Shown: piece after piece, positions 17,753-28,014 of the stretch
Layout: every line of letters begins with the position of its first letter
How positions within the stretch are numbered: the stretch's first letter is position 1
Source: Bifidobacterium simiarum
GTDB lineage: Bacteria; Actinomycetota; Actinomycetes; Actinomycetales; Bifidobacteriaceae
Assembly: GCF_002802905.1 (NCBI RefSeq)
Contig: NZ_PEBK01000001.1
Location: 62,001-126,000, forward strand
Direction of reading: 5' to 3'
Length of the DNA: 64,000 bases
Translations under genes and position numbers: made by a program
Notes under the pieces: generated by a model
What the model saw: only the letters and a program-made list of their open reading frames with translations
Database searches by the model: none
What the model was told of the DNA's origin: nothing

Positions 17753-18885
17753 CGCTGCAACCTCCAGGCCACGATCAGGAAGCCGATGTACAGCGCCACC
17801 AGCGCGGGCACCCAGTACTGCGGGGCGTCCACCAGATTCGACTGGTTGCCGCTTTCGTTGGTGCGCGTGCGCTGGGAGTCGATCTGCCGCACCAGCTGCC
17901 CGACCGTGGAGCCGGACGACTGGGTGAGGAAGATGCCGCCGTGCGATTCGATCTGCGTCTTCATCTGCTGCGTGGTCGCCTCGCCGTTCGTCTCCTTCGC
18001 CCCCGAATACAGGCCGTCCACGGTGATCGAGGATCGGCTGGTCAGGTCGAGCGCCTGATCGAGGCGGTAGATCGGCGTGCCGGACAGCACGTTGTCGGTG
18101 GCCAGCACGATCGAGGCCTTGCGCGTCGGCGTCGACTGGGCCGATCCGCTGTCGTTGCCTGTGCCGGAACCGCTGTTGGTGCCGGCAGTCGAGAACTCCG
18201 GCAGCATGGCCGCGCAGCTGACCAGACCGTCGCCGATCAGCGAGGTGACGTCGGTGCGGTTCTGCGTGCCCTCCAGCCAGTCGGAGACCTGCTGGTACTG
18301 CTTGTCGCTCATCTTGTCGATGCTGTCCTGATTGATCACGCCGGTGAGGATCTTGTCGGCGTAGGCGAGCTGCCGTTCGACCAGATCATAGTCGTCGGTC
18401 AGCGGGAACACCGTGCGCGACGTGGAGTTGAAGATGCTCAGGCCGATGCGCTCGCCCTGGAAGTGCTTCACCAGCTCGCGGTAGGTGGCGATCACCTCGC
18501 GGTCGTACGGCAGGGTCGAGCCGGAGACGTCGAGGCACAGGATGATGTCCCTCGTCGACGTGGTGCTCGACTCGGCGTCGATGCGCGAGGGCCGGGCCAG
18601 CAGCGCGAATCCGATGATCAGGCACAGTGCGAGCAGTCCGACGGCCACGCGGTTGAGCGTCTTCCATTGCTTCCACAAGGTCTGCGCGTGCTCGGTGGCC
18701 ATGTCCTGTGTCAGATTCCATACGGTCGCGGAGTCGGGATCCTCGAGTCGTCGGGCCACCGTCTCGGGTTTTGCCGTATGTCGGGCGAGCGCACGCCGGA
18801 CCAGCAGGACGATCAGCGCCAGTACGGCCAGGGCGACGAAGGCCCACGGCCAGCGGAACGTGATCCAATTCGTCATGTCCGTCAT
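17749..18885 (-). CDS. VWA-domain membrane protein (BatA type)
   Basis: About 378 aa. Membrane helices lie at about 13-30 and 80-98. A VWA domain follows with a canonical metal site DVSGS, and there is a C-terminal membrane helix before AWRLQR. A Ser/Gly/Asn-rich loop interrupts the VWA domain (about residues 215-235). ATG at 18885 is chosen over a GTG nine bases upstream because it gives the same 4-nt overlap (ATGA) seen at every junction in this operon and has AAAGGTGG upstream. It pairs with the VWA protein at 16718-17752; tandem VWA proteins are typical of MoxR loci. Confidence 0.83.
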   Translation of the reverse strand: MTDMTNWITFRWPWAFVALAVLALIVLLVRRALARHTAKPETVARRLEDPDSATVWNLTQDMATEHAQTLWKQWKTLNRVAVGLLALCLIIGFALLARPSRIDAESSTTSTRDIILCLDVSGSTLPYDREVIATYRELVKHFQGERIGLSIFNSTSRTVFPLTDDYDLVERQLAYADKILTGVINQDSIDKMSDKQYQQVSDWLEGTQNRTDVTSLIGDGLVSCAAMLPEFSTAGTNSGSGTGNDSGSAQSTPTRKASIVLATDNVLSGTPIYRLDQALDLTSRSSITVDGLYSGAKETNGEATTQQMKTQIESHGGIFLTQSSGSTVGQLVRQIDSQRTRTNESGNQSNLVDAPQYWVPALVALYIGFLIVAWRLQR

Positions 18886-19436
18886 GCCCGCCACCTTTCC
18901 ACCAGATTGGCGACCCAGCCGGCCGCGGTGTCCACCGAGGCCTCGCGCACCCGGACGTTGGTCAGCGAGTCGGCGAACTGCGGCGGATACAGGGCCGCGA
19001 TGGTCTGCCGCAGCAGATCGATGCCCTTCGCCGTGTTGCCGGATCGCGGCATACGGCTGAGCTCGGCCAGCGTGTGATTGGTCACGTCGCGTCCCAGACG
19101 GACGCTGGCGAAGCGTCGGGCCACGGCGGCCAGTTCGTCGAACGCCTCGTCATCGGTGATCTTTCCGGCGTGATACCGGCGTCGGACGTCGTCTATGAGG
19201 CGGAGCCACTCGTTCTTGCCGGAACCGGTCTTATGCGCTCCGGCGACCGGGACGGTCCGGCGTTTCGGCGTGGACAGCACGCCCGCGACGATCAGCAGGA
19301 TCGCCGCAAGGGCCGCCAGCACGGCCACGGCGGCGACGAAGCCGGTGACGTCGGAGGCGGCGAGCGGACGGAAGTCGTCGGCGGCCATCGTGACCGTGGC
19401 CGTCAGGGTTGCGGTCGTTGCGGTCGTCATGATCAT
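18882..19436 (-). CDS. Small membrane protein (DUF4381-like position in moxR operon)
   Basis: 184 aa. A Thr-rich N-terminus precedes one membrane helix (about 30-52, VAAVAVLAALAAILLIVAGV). A cytoplasmic helical domain of about 125 residues follows, ending in VANLVERWRA. The position between a DUF58 protein and VWA proteins, the size and the single helix match the DUF4381-type component of MoxR/VWA systems, though sequence similarity cannot be tested here. Starts inside the stop of the DUF58 gene (ATGA). Confidence 0.65.
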   Translation of the reverse strand: MIMTTATTATLTATVTMAADDFRPLAASDVTGFVAAVAVLAALAAILLIVAGVLSTPKRRTVPVAGAHKTGSGKNEWLRLIDDVRRRYHAGKITDDEAFDELAAVARRFASVRLGRDVTNHTLAELSRMPRSGNTAKGIDLLRQTIAALYPPQFADSLTNVRVREASVDTAAGWVANLVERWRA

Positions 19437-20365
19437 CGCAGACCTCCGATCGGCATGGCGGATCCCCTCGCGAGCGTGGAGGAGACCAGCGACACGAATT
19501 CGCCGAACATCTGATCGCTCGACCCGCCACGGATCATCGTGGCCCGCGCCCGGGCCAGCTCATGCTCCAGCGCCGTGGAGACGAACTCGCGGTGCGTGGC
19601 CACTTCGCGGGCGGTGCGCTCCCGGCGCATGAACGCCGGCAGACGGCGGCCGCTGTGGGCGTCGATCACATGGTCGAAGCGTTCGCTCAGCTCGAAGGGG
19701 TTGAGCACGGAGACGCTGACCACCACCAGCGGATGGGTCTGGCAGATCGTACGCAGCGCCGCGAGCTGGTCGCTCGACCACGCCGTCTCGTCCGTGGCCA
19801 GCACCACCATCGCCCGGCGGTTGCGGATCCGGCTCGCATAGTCGATCAGCGCGCCGAAGTCCCGCGGACGGTTCAGCTCCCGGTCCAGCAGACCGTCGAA
19901 GACATGCTCGAACCGGGCGAAGCCGCCGTTGAACGGCACGCGCGTGATATGCGCCGAATCCCCCGTGACGATCGACAGGTCGTCGCTGCGGCGCAGGGAC
20001 AGCATCGCGAACATGCGCAGCGCGTTGGCCGCCACGTCCACGGCCCGCTCGCCGTTCGCGCACAGGCCGTTCATCTCCCGGCCCACGTCCATCATCAGCC
20101 AGATGTTGCCGGTGCTTTCGCGCTCCTTGTCCACGATCATCGGACGTGCGCTGCGGGCGGACGCCTTCCAGTCGATCAGACGGGCCTCCTCGCCCGGTTC
20201 GTACGGGCGGATGTCGAGATAGTCGTATCCCGAGCCGCGGCGGGACGACGGATGTTCGCCCTCCAGCATGCCCAGCGCGCGGACCACGGTGGGCAGCGAA
20301 AGGCGGGTTCCCAGGGATTCGATCTTGCGACGGATCGAATCGGTGGGGGTCTCGGCCTCGATCAT
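19433..20365 (-). CDS. DUF58 domain protein
   Basis: 310 aa, soluble. Carries the DUF58 signature IRPYEPGEEARLIDWKASAR followed by a degenerate VWA-like fold (NIWLMMDVGREMNG). DUF58 proteins are conserved partners of MoxR ATPases and are thought to recruit or chaperone VWA proteins. Here it follows moxR with a 4-nt overlap. No membrane segment is seen, unlike many DUF58 proteins that carry two N-terminal helices, so this may be the short cytoplasmic class. Confidence 0.88.
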   Translation of the reverse strand: MIEAETPTDSIRRKIESLGTRLSLPTVVRALGMLEGEHPSSRRGSGYDYLDIRPYEPGEEARLIDWKASARSARPMIVDKERESTGNIWLMMDVGREMNGLCANGERAVDVAANALRMFAMLSLRRSDDLSIVTGDSAHITRVPFNGGFARFEHVFDGLLDRELNRPRDFGALIDYASRIRNRRAMVVLATDETAWSSDQLAALRTICQTHPLVVVSVSVLNPFELSERFDHVIDAHSGRRLPAFMRRERTAREVATHREFVSTALEHELARARATMIRGGSSDQMFGEFVSLVSSTLARGSAMPIGGLR

Positions 20366-21441
20366 GGTACGGGAACCGCCTCGATCATCGAATCGATCAC
20401 CTGATCGACGCCCACGCCCTCGGCCAGCGCCTCGAAGGTGAGCAGGATGCGGTGACGCAGCACCTCATGGGCGAACGCCTTGACGTCCTCGGGAATCACG
20501 TAGTCACGGCCGGCCAGCAGCGCGTTGGCCTGACCGATGCGCACCAGCGCGATCGAGGCGCGGGGGCTGGCGCCGAGCCGCACCAGATTCGCGAGCCCCT
20601 TGATCGGACGGGGGCCGCCGCCGCGGCTGGTCTGCGCCAGCTGCACCGCGTAGCGCATGATCGGCTGCGAGACATGCACCTTGCGCGCACTGGCGCGCAG
20701 GAACTCCACGTCGCCGATCGTGATGGCGTTGGGCGCCACCGTCATGGTCTGCTGGTCGGTTCCGCGGCTGGTGAGCAGCTGCAGCATCGAGATCTCGTCG
20801 GCCTCGGACGGATACGTCATCACCGTCTTCATGAAGAAACGGTCCATCTGGGCCTCGGGCAGGTTGTACGTGCCCTCCTCCTCGACCGGGTTCTGCGTGG
20901 CGATCACCATGAACGGCTTCGGCAGGCTCACGCGCTCGCCGCCGATGGTGGTGGCGCCCTCGGCCATGGCCTCCAGCATCGCGGACTGGGTCTTGGCGGA
21001 GGAGCGGTTGATCTCGTCGAGCAGGACGAAGTTGGCGTGGATCGGACCGATCTGCGTGCTCATCTTCTGCGTGGCGAAATCGAAGATCTGCGTGCCGACC
21101 AGATCGGCGGGCATGAGGTCCGGCGTGCACTGGATGCGCTTGAACGTGCCGGAGACCGAGGTGGCGAGAATCTGCGCGGCGGTGGTCTTGGCCAGGCCGG
21201 GCACCGATTCGATCAGGATGTGGCCGCCCGCCACCAGCGTGACGATCAGCGATTCGCGCAGCTTGCTCTGCGCCACCAGACCCTGGGCGAAGTGGGCCCG
21301 GATGCGGTCGGTGAGCTCGTGGGCGCGCTGGATGTCGTCCCGGCTCACCGTGCTGACTGACGCGGTGCTGACGGGTACGGCGGTGGGGATCGACGCCATC
21401 GCGTCGGTCGGTTGCACAGGACGTGGGGGGAATAAAGCCAT
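20362..21441 (-). CDS. moxR: MoxR-family AAA+ ATPase
   Basis: About 359 aa. Seen: an AAA+ core with a Walker A variant (GHILIESVPGLAKTT), Walker B FVLLDEINRSSAKTQ, sensor MVIATQNPVEEEGTYNLPEAQ and the Arg-finger region LPEAQMDRFFMK. These are the MoxR hallmarks. First gene of a six-gene chain in which each start overlaps the previous stop by 4 nt. The start at 21441 is preferred because GTGGAGACC lies directly upstream; another ATG lies eight codons earlier. MoxR proteins act as chaperones that mature VWA-containing complexes. Confidence 0.9.
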   Translation of the reverse strand: MALFPPRPVQPTDAMASIPTAVPVSTASVSTVSRDDIQRAHELTDRIRAHFAQGLVAQSKLRESLIVTLVAGGHILIESVPGLAKTTAAQILATSVSGTFKRIQCTPDLMPADLVGTQIFDFATQKMSTQIGPIHANFVLLDEINRSSAKTQSAMLEAMAEGATTIGGERVSLPKPFMVIATQNPVEEEGTYNLPEAQMDRFFMKTVMTYPSEADEISMLQLLTSRGTDQQTMTVAPNAITIGDVEFLRASARKVHVSQPIMRYAVQLAQTSRGGGPRPIKGLANLVRLGASPRASIALVRIGQANALLAGRDYVIPEDVKAFAHEVLRHRILLTFEALAEGVGVDQVIDSMIEAVPVP

Positions 21442-21536
21442 GGTCTCCACTGTAACGTGTCCCATGACAGCCCCGGGCGGACTCAGGTGACCGTTCGGTG
21501 AAGCCGTCCGTCCGGCGGAATCCGGCTACAGGCTCG

Positions 21537-22229
21537 CTACAGGCTCCAGTCCACCGGCTGCGCGCCCATCCGCTCCAGGGCGGCGTTGGCCTTGGAGAAC
21601 GGCTTGGAGCCGAAGAATCCGTAGCGGGCGGACAGCGGGCTGGGATGCGGCGACTTGATGATGAACGCGTGGCGCAGCAGCGGTTCCAGCGTCTGGGCCT
21701 TGCGACCCCACAGGATCGCGACCAGCGGCACCGGATTGCCGTCGGCGTCGGTGCGGGCGTCCAGTGCGGCGATGGCGGCGTCGGTCACCTGCTCCCAACC
21801 CTTGCCCTGATGGCTGCCGGGACGACCCACCTCCACGGTCAGGCACCTGTTGAGCAGCATCACGCCGCGTTTCGTCCACGGCGTAAGATCGCCGTTCGGC
21901 GGCTGGGGGACCTGCATGTCGTCCATCAGCTCCGTATAGATGTTGCGCAATGATCCGGGAAGCGGGCTGACCCGCGGATCCACCGAGAAGCTCAGGCCCA
22001 CCGGATGGCCCGGGGTGGGGTAGGGGTCCTGCCCCACGATCAGCACCCTGATCGAATCGAAGGGGATAGTGAATGCGCGCAGGATGTTGTGGCTGGCGGG
22101 CAGATAGTGCCGGCCGGCGGCCAGTTCGGCGCGCAGGAAATCACCCATGTGGTGGATCTGCGGCTCCACGTCCTTCAGCGCCTCGGCCCAGCCGGGCTCC
22201 ACCAGTTCGTCAAGATTCTTGATCGGCAT
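21537..22229 (-). CDS. ung: Uracil-DNA glycosylase
   Basis: Removes uracil from DNA at the start of base-excision repair. 230 aa from ATG 22229, the start with GTGGGGACC upstream. Seen: water-activating motif [18 protein letters not shown] with catalytic Asp68, the uracil-recognition strand [21 protein letters not shown], and the DNA-intercalation loop [14 protein letters not shown]. This is the family 1 pattern. Stands alone, 95 bases upstream of the moxR operon on the same strand, so read-through between the two is possible. Confidence 0.96.
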   Translation of the reverse strand: MPIKNLDELVEPGWAEALKDVEPQIHHMGDFLRAELAAGRHYLPASHNILRAFTIPFDSIRVLIVGQDPYPTPGHPVGLSFSVDPRVSPLPGSLRNIYTELMDDMQVPQPPNGDLTPWTKRGVMLLNRCLTVEVGRPGSHQGKGWEQVTDAAIAALDARTDADGNPVPLVAILWGRKAQTLEPLLRHAFIIKSPHPSPLSARYGFFGSKPFSKANAALERMGAQPVDWSL

Positions 22230-22289
22230 GGTCCCCACTGTAAACGGGATGCACGTCATCGCCGACCCGCGCCATGCGTACGGGCGTGT

Positions 22290-22395
22290 ACGCAGTGGAT
22301 ATCGGCAGAGGATATCGACAGTGGGTATCGGCAGTGGGCATCGGTGTGCGCACGGATATCGTCAGTGGGTATCGGCGTCCTCGTAGCGGATATCG
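22290..22395. repeat. Short degenerate direct repeats (TATCGGCAGTGG-like)
   Basis: The divergent gap between ung and the LytR_C gene holds about six near-repeats of GRTATCGRCAGTGG spaced 15-45 bases apart. It may be a binding-site array or simple repeat drift. The promoters of both genes should lie here. Confidence 0.45.
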
Positions 22396-22508
22396 GCCGG
22401 GGTGGCGGCGTGGGCCCCGGTGTGTACACAATGGGTGCAAATCGCGTGGGCGCTTTGGGCGTGTGCCCCTGTGCGGCTACACTCGGCTGTGGAAAGTGAG
22501 GAGCTCCC

Positions 22509-23198
22509 ATGAACGAAAAGCAGCCCGTGGCATATCCGACCGACGAGTTCGATAACCCGCCACAGGGTCCGGTCGGACTGCACCGCGGCCCCCGCAGCTT
22601 CGGTGCGCGCGCACTGCCGTATCTGGTGGTGGCCGCGGTCGCCGTGATCTGCGGACTGATCATCTTCTTCTGGGCCTCCGGCACGTTCGCCGGCTCCTCG
22701 TCATCGGCCTCATCGGCCACCCAGACGCAGACGGCCAGCGCCAAGGCTTCCGAGTCCGCCTCGAAGTCCTCGGCCGCCGCATCGGCCAGCGTCTCCGCAT
22801 CCTCGCCGGCGGCAAGCCAGAGCGCCTCGGCCTCGGCCAGCCAGTCGGCCTCCGCATCCGCGTCCGATTCGGCCTCCGCCAGCGCCTCGCCCAGCCAGTC
22901 GCAGTCCTCTTCCCCTGCGGCCGACGTGAACCGCAGCTCGTCGGTGGTGGTGTACAACGGCACCCGACGCACCGGCTACGCCGCCCAGCAGGTGGCGGTG
23001 CTCCAACAGGCCGGATACACGTCGGTGACCCCGTCCAATCCGCGCAACCGCAGCAGCCTGCCGCAGAACAGCACCGTGTGGTACCAGAGCGAATCCGATC
23101 TGGCCACCGCGCAGGACGTGGCCGCCAAGCTCGGCATTTCCCAGGTGGTGCAGGTCAGCTCGCTGGGCACGCCCGTGGCCGTCGTCCTCATGCAGTGA
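22509..23198 (+). CDS. LytR C-terminal (LytR_C) domain membrane protein
   Basis: 229 aa. A cytoplasmic N-terminus of about 35 residues precedes one membrane helix (about 37-58). A linker of about 85 residues of Ser/Ala repeats (SASASQSASASASDS style) probably spans the cell wall. The C-terminal about 80 residues form a LytR_C domain (VVVYNGTRRTGYAAQQVAVLQQ). LytR_C domains accompany cell-wall glycopolymer ligases, but here the catalytic LCP domain is absent, so it may assist such enzymes. ATG follows GTGAGGAGCTCCC. The Ser/Ala stretch is a tandem repeat and could vary in length between strains. Confidence 0.8.
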   Translation: MNEKQPVAYPTDEFDNPPQGPVGLHRGPRSFGARALPYLVVAAVAVICGLIIFFWASGTFAGSSSSASSATQTQTASAKASESASKSSAAASASVSASSPAASQSASASASQSASASASDSASASASPSQSQSSSPAADVNRSSSVVVYNGTRRTGYAAQQVAVLQQAGYTSVTPSNPRNRSSLPQNSTVWYQSESDLATAQDVAAKLGISQVVQVSSLGTPVAVVLMQ

Positions 23199-23431
23199 CG
23201 TCACGTCCGCGACGTCGGACGAGGCGGCCCGTATGCCGGGACGAGTATCACCTCTGATATCACTGGTATATCGTTTGACTGGACTTGTTGTCATAGCACC
23301 GTTTAAAATGACTCGTTAGCGTGCGCTGATGTGCGTGAGCCGTCAGCGTTCATGTCGATACGTTCATATGTTCCGGGGGATGTGTCCATAGTGAACGTGG
23401 CGGCGCTATAACTTAAATAAGGGAAGTTGTT

Positions 23432-23635
23432 ATGGCAACGGGTACTGTAAAGTTCTTCAACGCTACGAAAGGGTATGGTTTCATCACTCCGGAGGATGGC
23501 GGTGAAGACGTCTTTGTTCACTATTCGGCCATCAACGCCCAGGGATATCGTTCTCTGGACGAAGGGGACAAGGTCGAATACGAGGCCGAGAAGGGACCTA
23601 AAGGAATGCAGGCCACCACGGTGACCAAGTTGTAA
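23432..23635 (+). CDS. cspA: Cold-shock protein CspA family
   Basis: 67-aa nucleic-acid-binding OB-fold protein of the RNA-chaperone class. RNP1 (KGYGFITP) and RNP2 (DVFVHYSAI) are intact. ATG is preceded by AAGGGAAGTTGTT, and a TATAAC box at 23407-23412 could be its -10 element. The upstream gap of about 230 bases is rich in short repeats (GTTCAT) and could hold a long cold-responsive leader if transcription starts further up. Followed directly by a strong terminator. Confidence 0.95.
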   Translation: MATGTVKFFNATKGYGFITPEDGGEDVFVHYSAINAQGYRSLDEGDKVEYEAEKGPKGMQATTVTKL

Positions 23636-23658
23636 CTCTTTTACCCCGGTTTCGGTAT

Positions 23659-23690
23659 GGCCCCGGCGTGATACAGCGCCGGGGCCTTTT
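23659..23690 (+). terminator. Rho-independent terminator of cspA
   Basis: GGCCCCGGCG, 8-base loop, CGCCGGGGCC, then TTTT. The stem is 10 bp and perfect. It lies 23 bases after the cspA stop. Confidence 0.9.
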
Positions 23691-23756
23691 CGTATCCTCC
23701 TGCGTTCCCGCCCCTGCCATTCCCGCTCTTGCCCAGAGCGTATTCACGCCGCGATG

Positions 23757-23818
23757 TTGGCACTCGACGCCCGAGAGTGCTAATGTGCCAATTAGCACTC
23801 GAAGCGTGAGAGTGATAA
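23757..23818 (+). promoter_or_regulatory. Two tandem CIRCE operators (HrcA sites)
   Basis: CIRCE consensus is TTAGCACTC-N9-GAGTGCTAA. Copy 1 (23757-23783) reads TTGGCACTC-N9-GAGTGCTAA. Copy 2 (23792-23818) reads TTAGCACTC-N9-GAGTGATAA. Each has one mismatch, and they are eight bases apart. They place groEL under the heat-shock repressor HrcA, whose gene is not in this window. Confidence 0.92.
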
Positions 23819-25513
<1,695 letters not shown>

Positions 25514-25617
25514 TCCGAAGGGATCCGCACCCAAGCCAGTCGGGCTTACCCTGATCGGGCCGTGATCTGAGATTCCGGTCCGATCGGTCCGATACCTCGA
25601 TCAGTTCGAATACGCAG

Positions 25618-25654
25618 ACGCCCCGATCCGCCATGCATACGCGGATCGGGGCGT
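25618..25654. terminator. Bidirectional terminator after groEL
   Basis: Perfect 14-bp arms ACGCCCCGATCCGC / GCGGATCGGGGCGT around a 9-base loop, followed by TTTCGTCGTTT. It serves groEL and possibly the convergent WXG100 gene. Just beyond, 25690-25735 holds short GTCCGGTCC-type repeats. Confidence 0.85.
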
Positions 25655-25733
25655 TTCGTCGTTTCCGGGGAATCTTCCCGGGGATGGTCTATCCGGTCCG
25701 TCCGGTCCGTTCGACCTGTCCGGTCCGTCCGGG

Positions 25734-26024
25734 CTAGCTGGCGAAGAGGCGCGACGCCTGCGTCTCGGCATCCGAATAGACCATGGACGCCTGCGAGAGC
25801 GCGTTCTGGATGGATTCCAGCGAGGCCTCCATCTGCTGCTGGGCCGCGCGCCACTGGGCCGCCACGGAGGCGAACTGCGAGGCCGCGCCTCCCCGCCAGA
25901 CGCTCTGCAGCTGGTTGAGGTTGGCGTACATGCCGTTCACCGCCTGCCGGATCTGGCTTACCGAGGCCGAAACCGCGGCGGATGACGACTGAATCTGTTC
26001 CGAATCGACTTGAAACTGTGGCAT
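25734..26024 (-). CDS. WXG100 (ESAT-6-like) protein
   Basis: 96 aa, two-helix hairpin. The central WRG turn (QSVWRGGAASQF) and a C-terminal Y-x3-E-type tail (YSDAETQA) match exported substrates of type VII/ESX systems. ATG follows AAAGGACACAGCC. It stands alone, convergent to groEL and divergent from the TPM-domain gene. No ESX ATPase is nearby, so the secretion machinery must lie elsewhere or the protein has another role. Compare the less canonical WEG protein at 15508-15930. Confidence 0.88.
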   Translation of the reverse strand: MPQFQVDSEQIQSSSAAVSASVSQIRQAVNGMYANLNQLQSVWRGGAASQFASVAAQWRAAQQQMEASLESIQNALSQASMVYSDAETQASRLFAS

Positions 26025-26101
26025 GGCTGTGTCCTTTCGCTGTGTGGCAGATTTTGCCGGGCTACGGCCCGATATGCCGTCGAGCCGTTAGAGTTGAGAC
26101 T

Positions 26102-27178
26102 ATGATCAGCTCATCATTGGAAGCAACGCGTACGGAACATGTGGTCGAACGTGCCCCGAAGGGCCCGTCGATGTGGATAACTTCACTGGCGAACACGCGA
26201 TTGGGGATGATCGCGTCGTTGTTCACCGTGCTGTGCCTGATTCTTGCCTGCATGGCGTCGCCGCAGGCCGCATGGGCCGCCGACCCGAAATCCACGCCGT
26301 CGGCCAGCTCGAGCGCTTCGGCAGGCTCCTCGGCGAGCCCCTCGTCGGGATCCTCGGCCACCGAGAAGATGACGATCACCGAGGACATCACCGACACCGA
26401 GAACCTGCTCGGCGACAACCTCGGCAAGGTCATGGACGCCATCAAGACGACCAAGTCCGAAACCGGCGTGCGGGTCAAGCTGCTGTTCATCCCGAACTTC
26501 ATCGAGGGGGAGGACCCGCAGAAATGGGCCGCCAGGGTGCTCAAGTCCACCGACCCCGACCCCAATACGGTGATGCTGGCCGTCGCGTCGGAACAGGGCA
26601 ATCTCGTCGTGGCGGTCTCCTCGAACTCCGACGAATGGCTCAGCAGCCAGAAGACCGTGGACGAACTCTCCTCGGCCGCGCTCTCCCCGCTGACGGAAAA
26701 CGACACCCCGGACTGGTCCGGCTCCGCCATCGCGATGATGGACCAGATCAAGACCCTGAAGAAGACGTCCACCTCGTCGTCGGTCACCAGCCTCGGCGTG
26801 TGGATCTTCGTCGGCTGCCTCGTGCTGCTGGCCGTCGCGGCCGTGGCGTTCCGCCTGATCAAGGGTCGCGGCCAGCACGCCCACGCCGACCGTCAGCTGG
26901 CCCGTCGCCAGCGTCGTCGCGCCCGCAAGCAGGACGACGGGAACGGATCGGCCGGCAATGACGACTCGGCCGGCAATGACGGCGACAAGGCCGAAGATGG
27001 CGACAAGGCCGAGGACGGCGCCGCCGCCGACGATCATGCCACTGACGATCATTCCGCCGCCGACCACAGTGCCGACGACCACAGTGCCGACGATCATGAT
27101 GCCGACGGCTTGCCGAAGTCCGGCTCCGGCAACGAGGGCCGCTCCATCTTCATGCCTCCGGCCCCGCCCGCGAAGTAG
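26102..27178 (+). CDS. TPM-domain membrane protein with His/Asp-rich tail
   Basis: About 358 aa. A signal sequence or signal anchor (LGMIASLFTVLCLILACM, cleavage near AAWAAD) precedes a Ser-rich linker. A TPM domain (about 85-210, with VKLLFIPNF and NLVVAVSSN) follows, then a membrane helix (about 227-250), a basic stretch, and a cytoplasmic tail with repeated ADDHS/DDH units. TPM domains in plants act in photosystem repair; in bacteria they are linked to membrane stress. The tail could bind metal, which is inference. The start at 26102 is the longest plausible; ATG at 26171 would also leave a good signal sequence. Confidence 0.75.
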   Translation: MISSSLEATRTEHVVERAPKGPSMWITSLANTRLGMIASLFTVLCLILACMASPQAAWAADPKSTPSASSSASAGSSASPSSGSSATEKMTITEDITDTENLLGDNLGKVMDAIKTTKSETGVRVKLLFIPNFIEGEDPQKWAARVLKSTDPDPNTVMLAVASEQGNLVVAVSSNSDEWLSSQKTVDELSSAALSPLTENDTPDWSGSAIAMMDQIKTLKKTSTSSSVTSLGVWIFVGCLVLLAVAAVAFRLIKGRGQHAHADRQLARRQRRRARKQDDGNGSAGNDDSAGNDGDKAEDGDKAEDGAAADDHATDDHSAADHSADDHSADDHDADGLPKSGSGNEGRSIFMPPAPPAK

Positions 27179-27266
27179 CCGGCCGCGGATGCGGTCGCAG
27201 CGGATGATTACGGATGATTCAGCCGACATTCAGGAAACACCCAGCACAACGCGCGAAGGTTGACCT

Positions 27267-28010
27267 ATGAGCAAATCCATTGAAGCATCGATTGTCGTCG
27301 TTGACGACGAGCCCTCCATCAGGGAGCTCCTGGTGGCCTCGCTGCACTTCTCCGGTTTCGAAGTCAATACCGCCGCATCGGGATCGGAGGCCATCGAAGT
27401 CATCGAGAAATGCAATCCCGACCTCATCGTGCTTGATGTCATGCTGCCTGACATCGACGGATTCACCGTGACCCGTCGCATCCGGCAGGAGGGCATCGAC
27501 GCCCCCGTGCTGTTCCTCACCGCCAGGGACGACACCCAGGACAAGGTGATGGGCCTGACCGTCGGCGGCGACGACTACGTGACCAAGCCGTTCAGCCTCG
27601 AGGAGGTCGTGGCCCGCATCCGCGCGATCCTGCGCCGCACCCGCGAGCAGACCGAGGATGATCCGATCATCCGCGTGGCCGATCTGGAGATCAACGAGGA
27701 TTCGCATGATGTGACCCGCCACGGTCAGGTGATCGAGCTGAGCCCCACCGAATACAAGCTGCTGCGCTACCTCATGGACAACGAGGGCCGTGTGCTCTCC
27801 AAGGCGCAGATCCTCGACCACGTCTGGCAGTACGACTGGGGCGGCGACGCCGCGATCGTGGAATCGTACATCTCCTACCTGCGCAAGAAGGTGGACGGCA
27901 TCAAGTACACCGACGAGGACGGCGAGGAACGGAAGGTCGATCCGCTGATCCAGACCAAGCGCGGCATCGGCTACATGATCCGCGCGCCGAAGTCCGCTCC
28001 GGGAGCCTGA
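27267..28010 (+). CDS. OmpR-family response regulator
   Basis: 247 aa. Receiver domain with acidic pocket DDE (residues 13-15), phospho-acceptor Asp57 (LIVLDVMLP), conserved Thr (FLTARDD) and Lys (VTKPFS). A winged-helix DNA-binding domain follows (ELSPTEYKLLRYLMDNEGRV ... VESYISYLRKKVD ... RGIGYMIR). Extra acidic residues (YTDEDGEERK) extend the wing. GAAGG lies eight bases before ATG. The histidine kinase starts four bases after the stop, so the two form a two-component system. The stimulus is unknown. Confidence 0.94.
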   Translation: MSKSIEASIVVVDDEPSIRELLVASLHFSGFEVNTAASGSEAIEVIEKCNPDLIVLDVMLPDIDGFTVTRRIRQEGIDAPVLFLTARDDTQDKVMGLTVGGDDYVTKPFSLEEVVARIRAILRRTREQTEDDPIIRVADLEINEDSHDVTRHGQVIELSPTEYKLLRYLMDNEGRVLSKAQILDHVWQYDWGGDAAIVESYISYLRKKVDGIKYTDEDGEERKVDPLIQTKRGIGYMIRAPKSAPGA

Positions 28011-28014
28011 TCCC

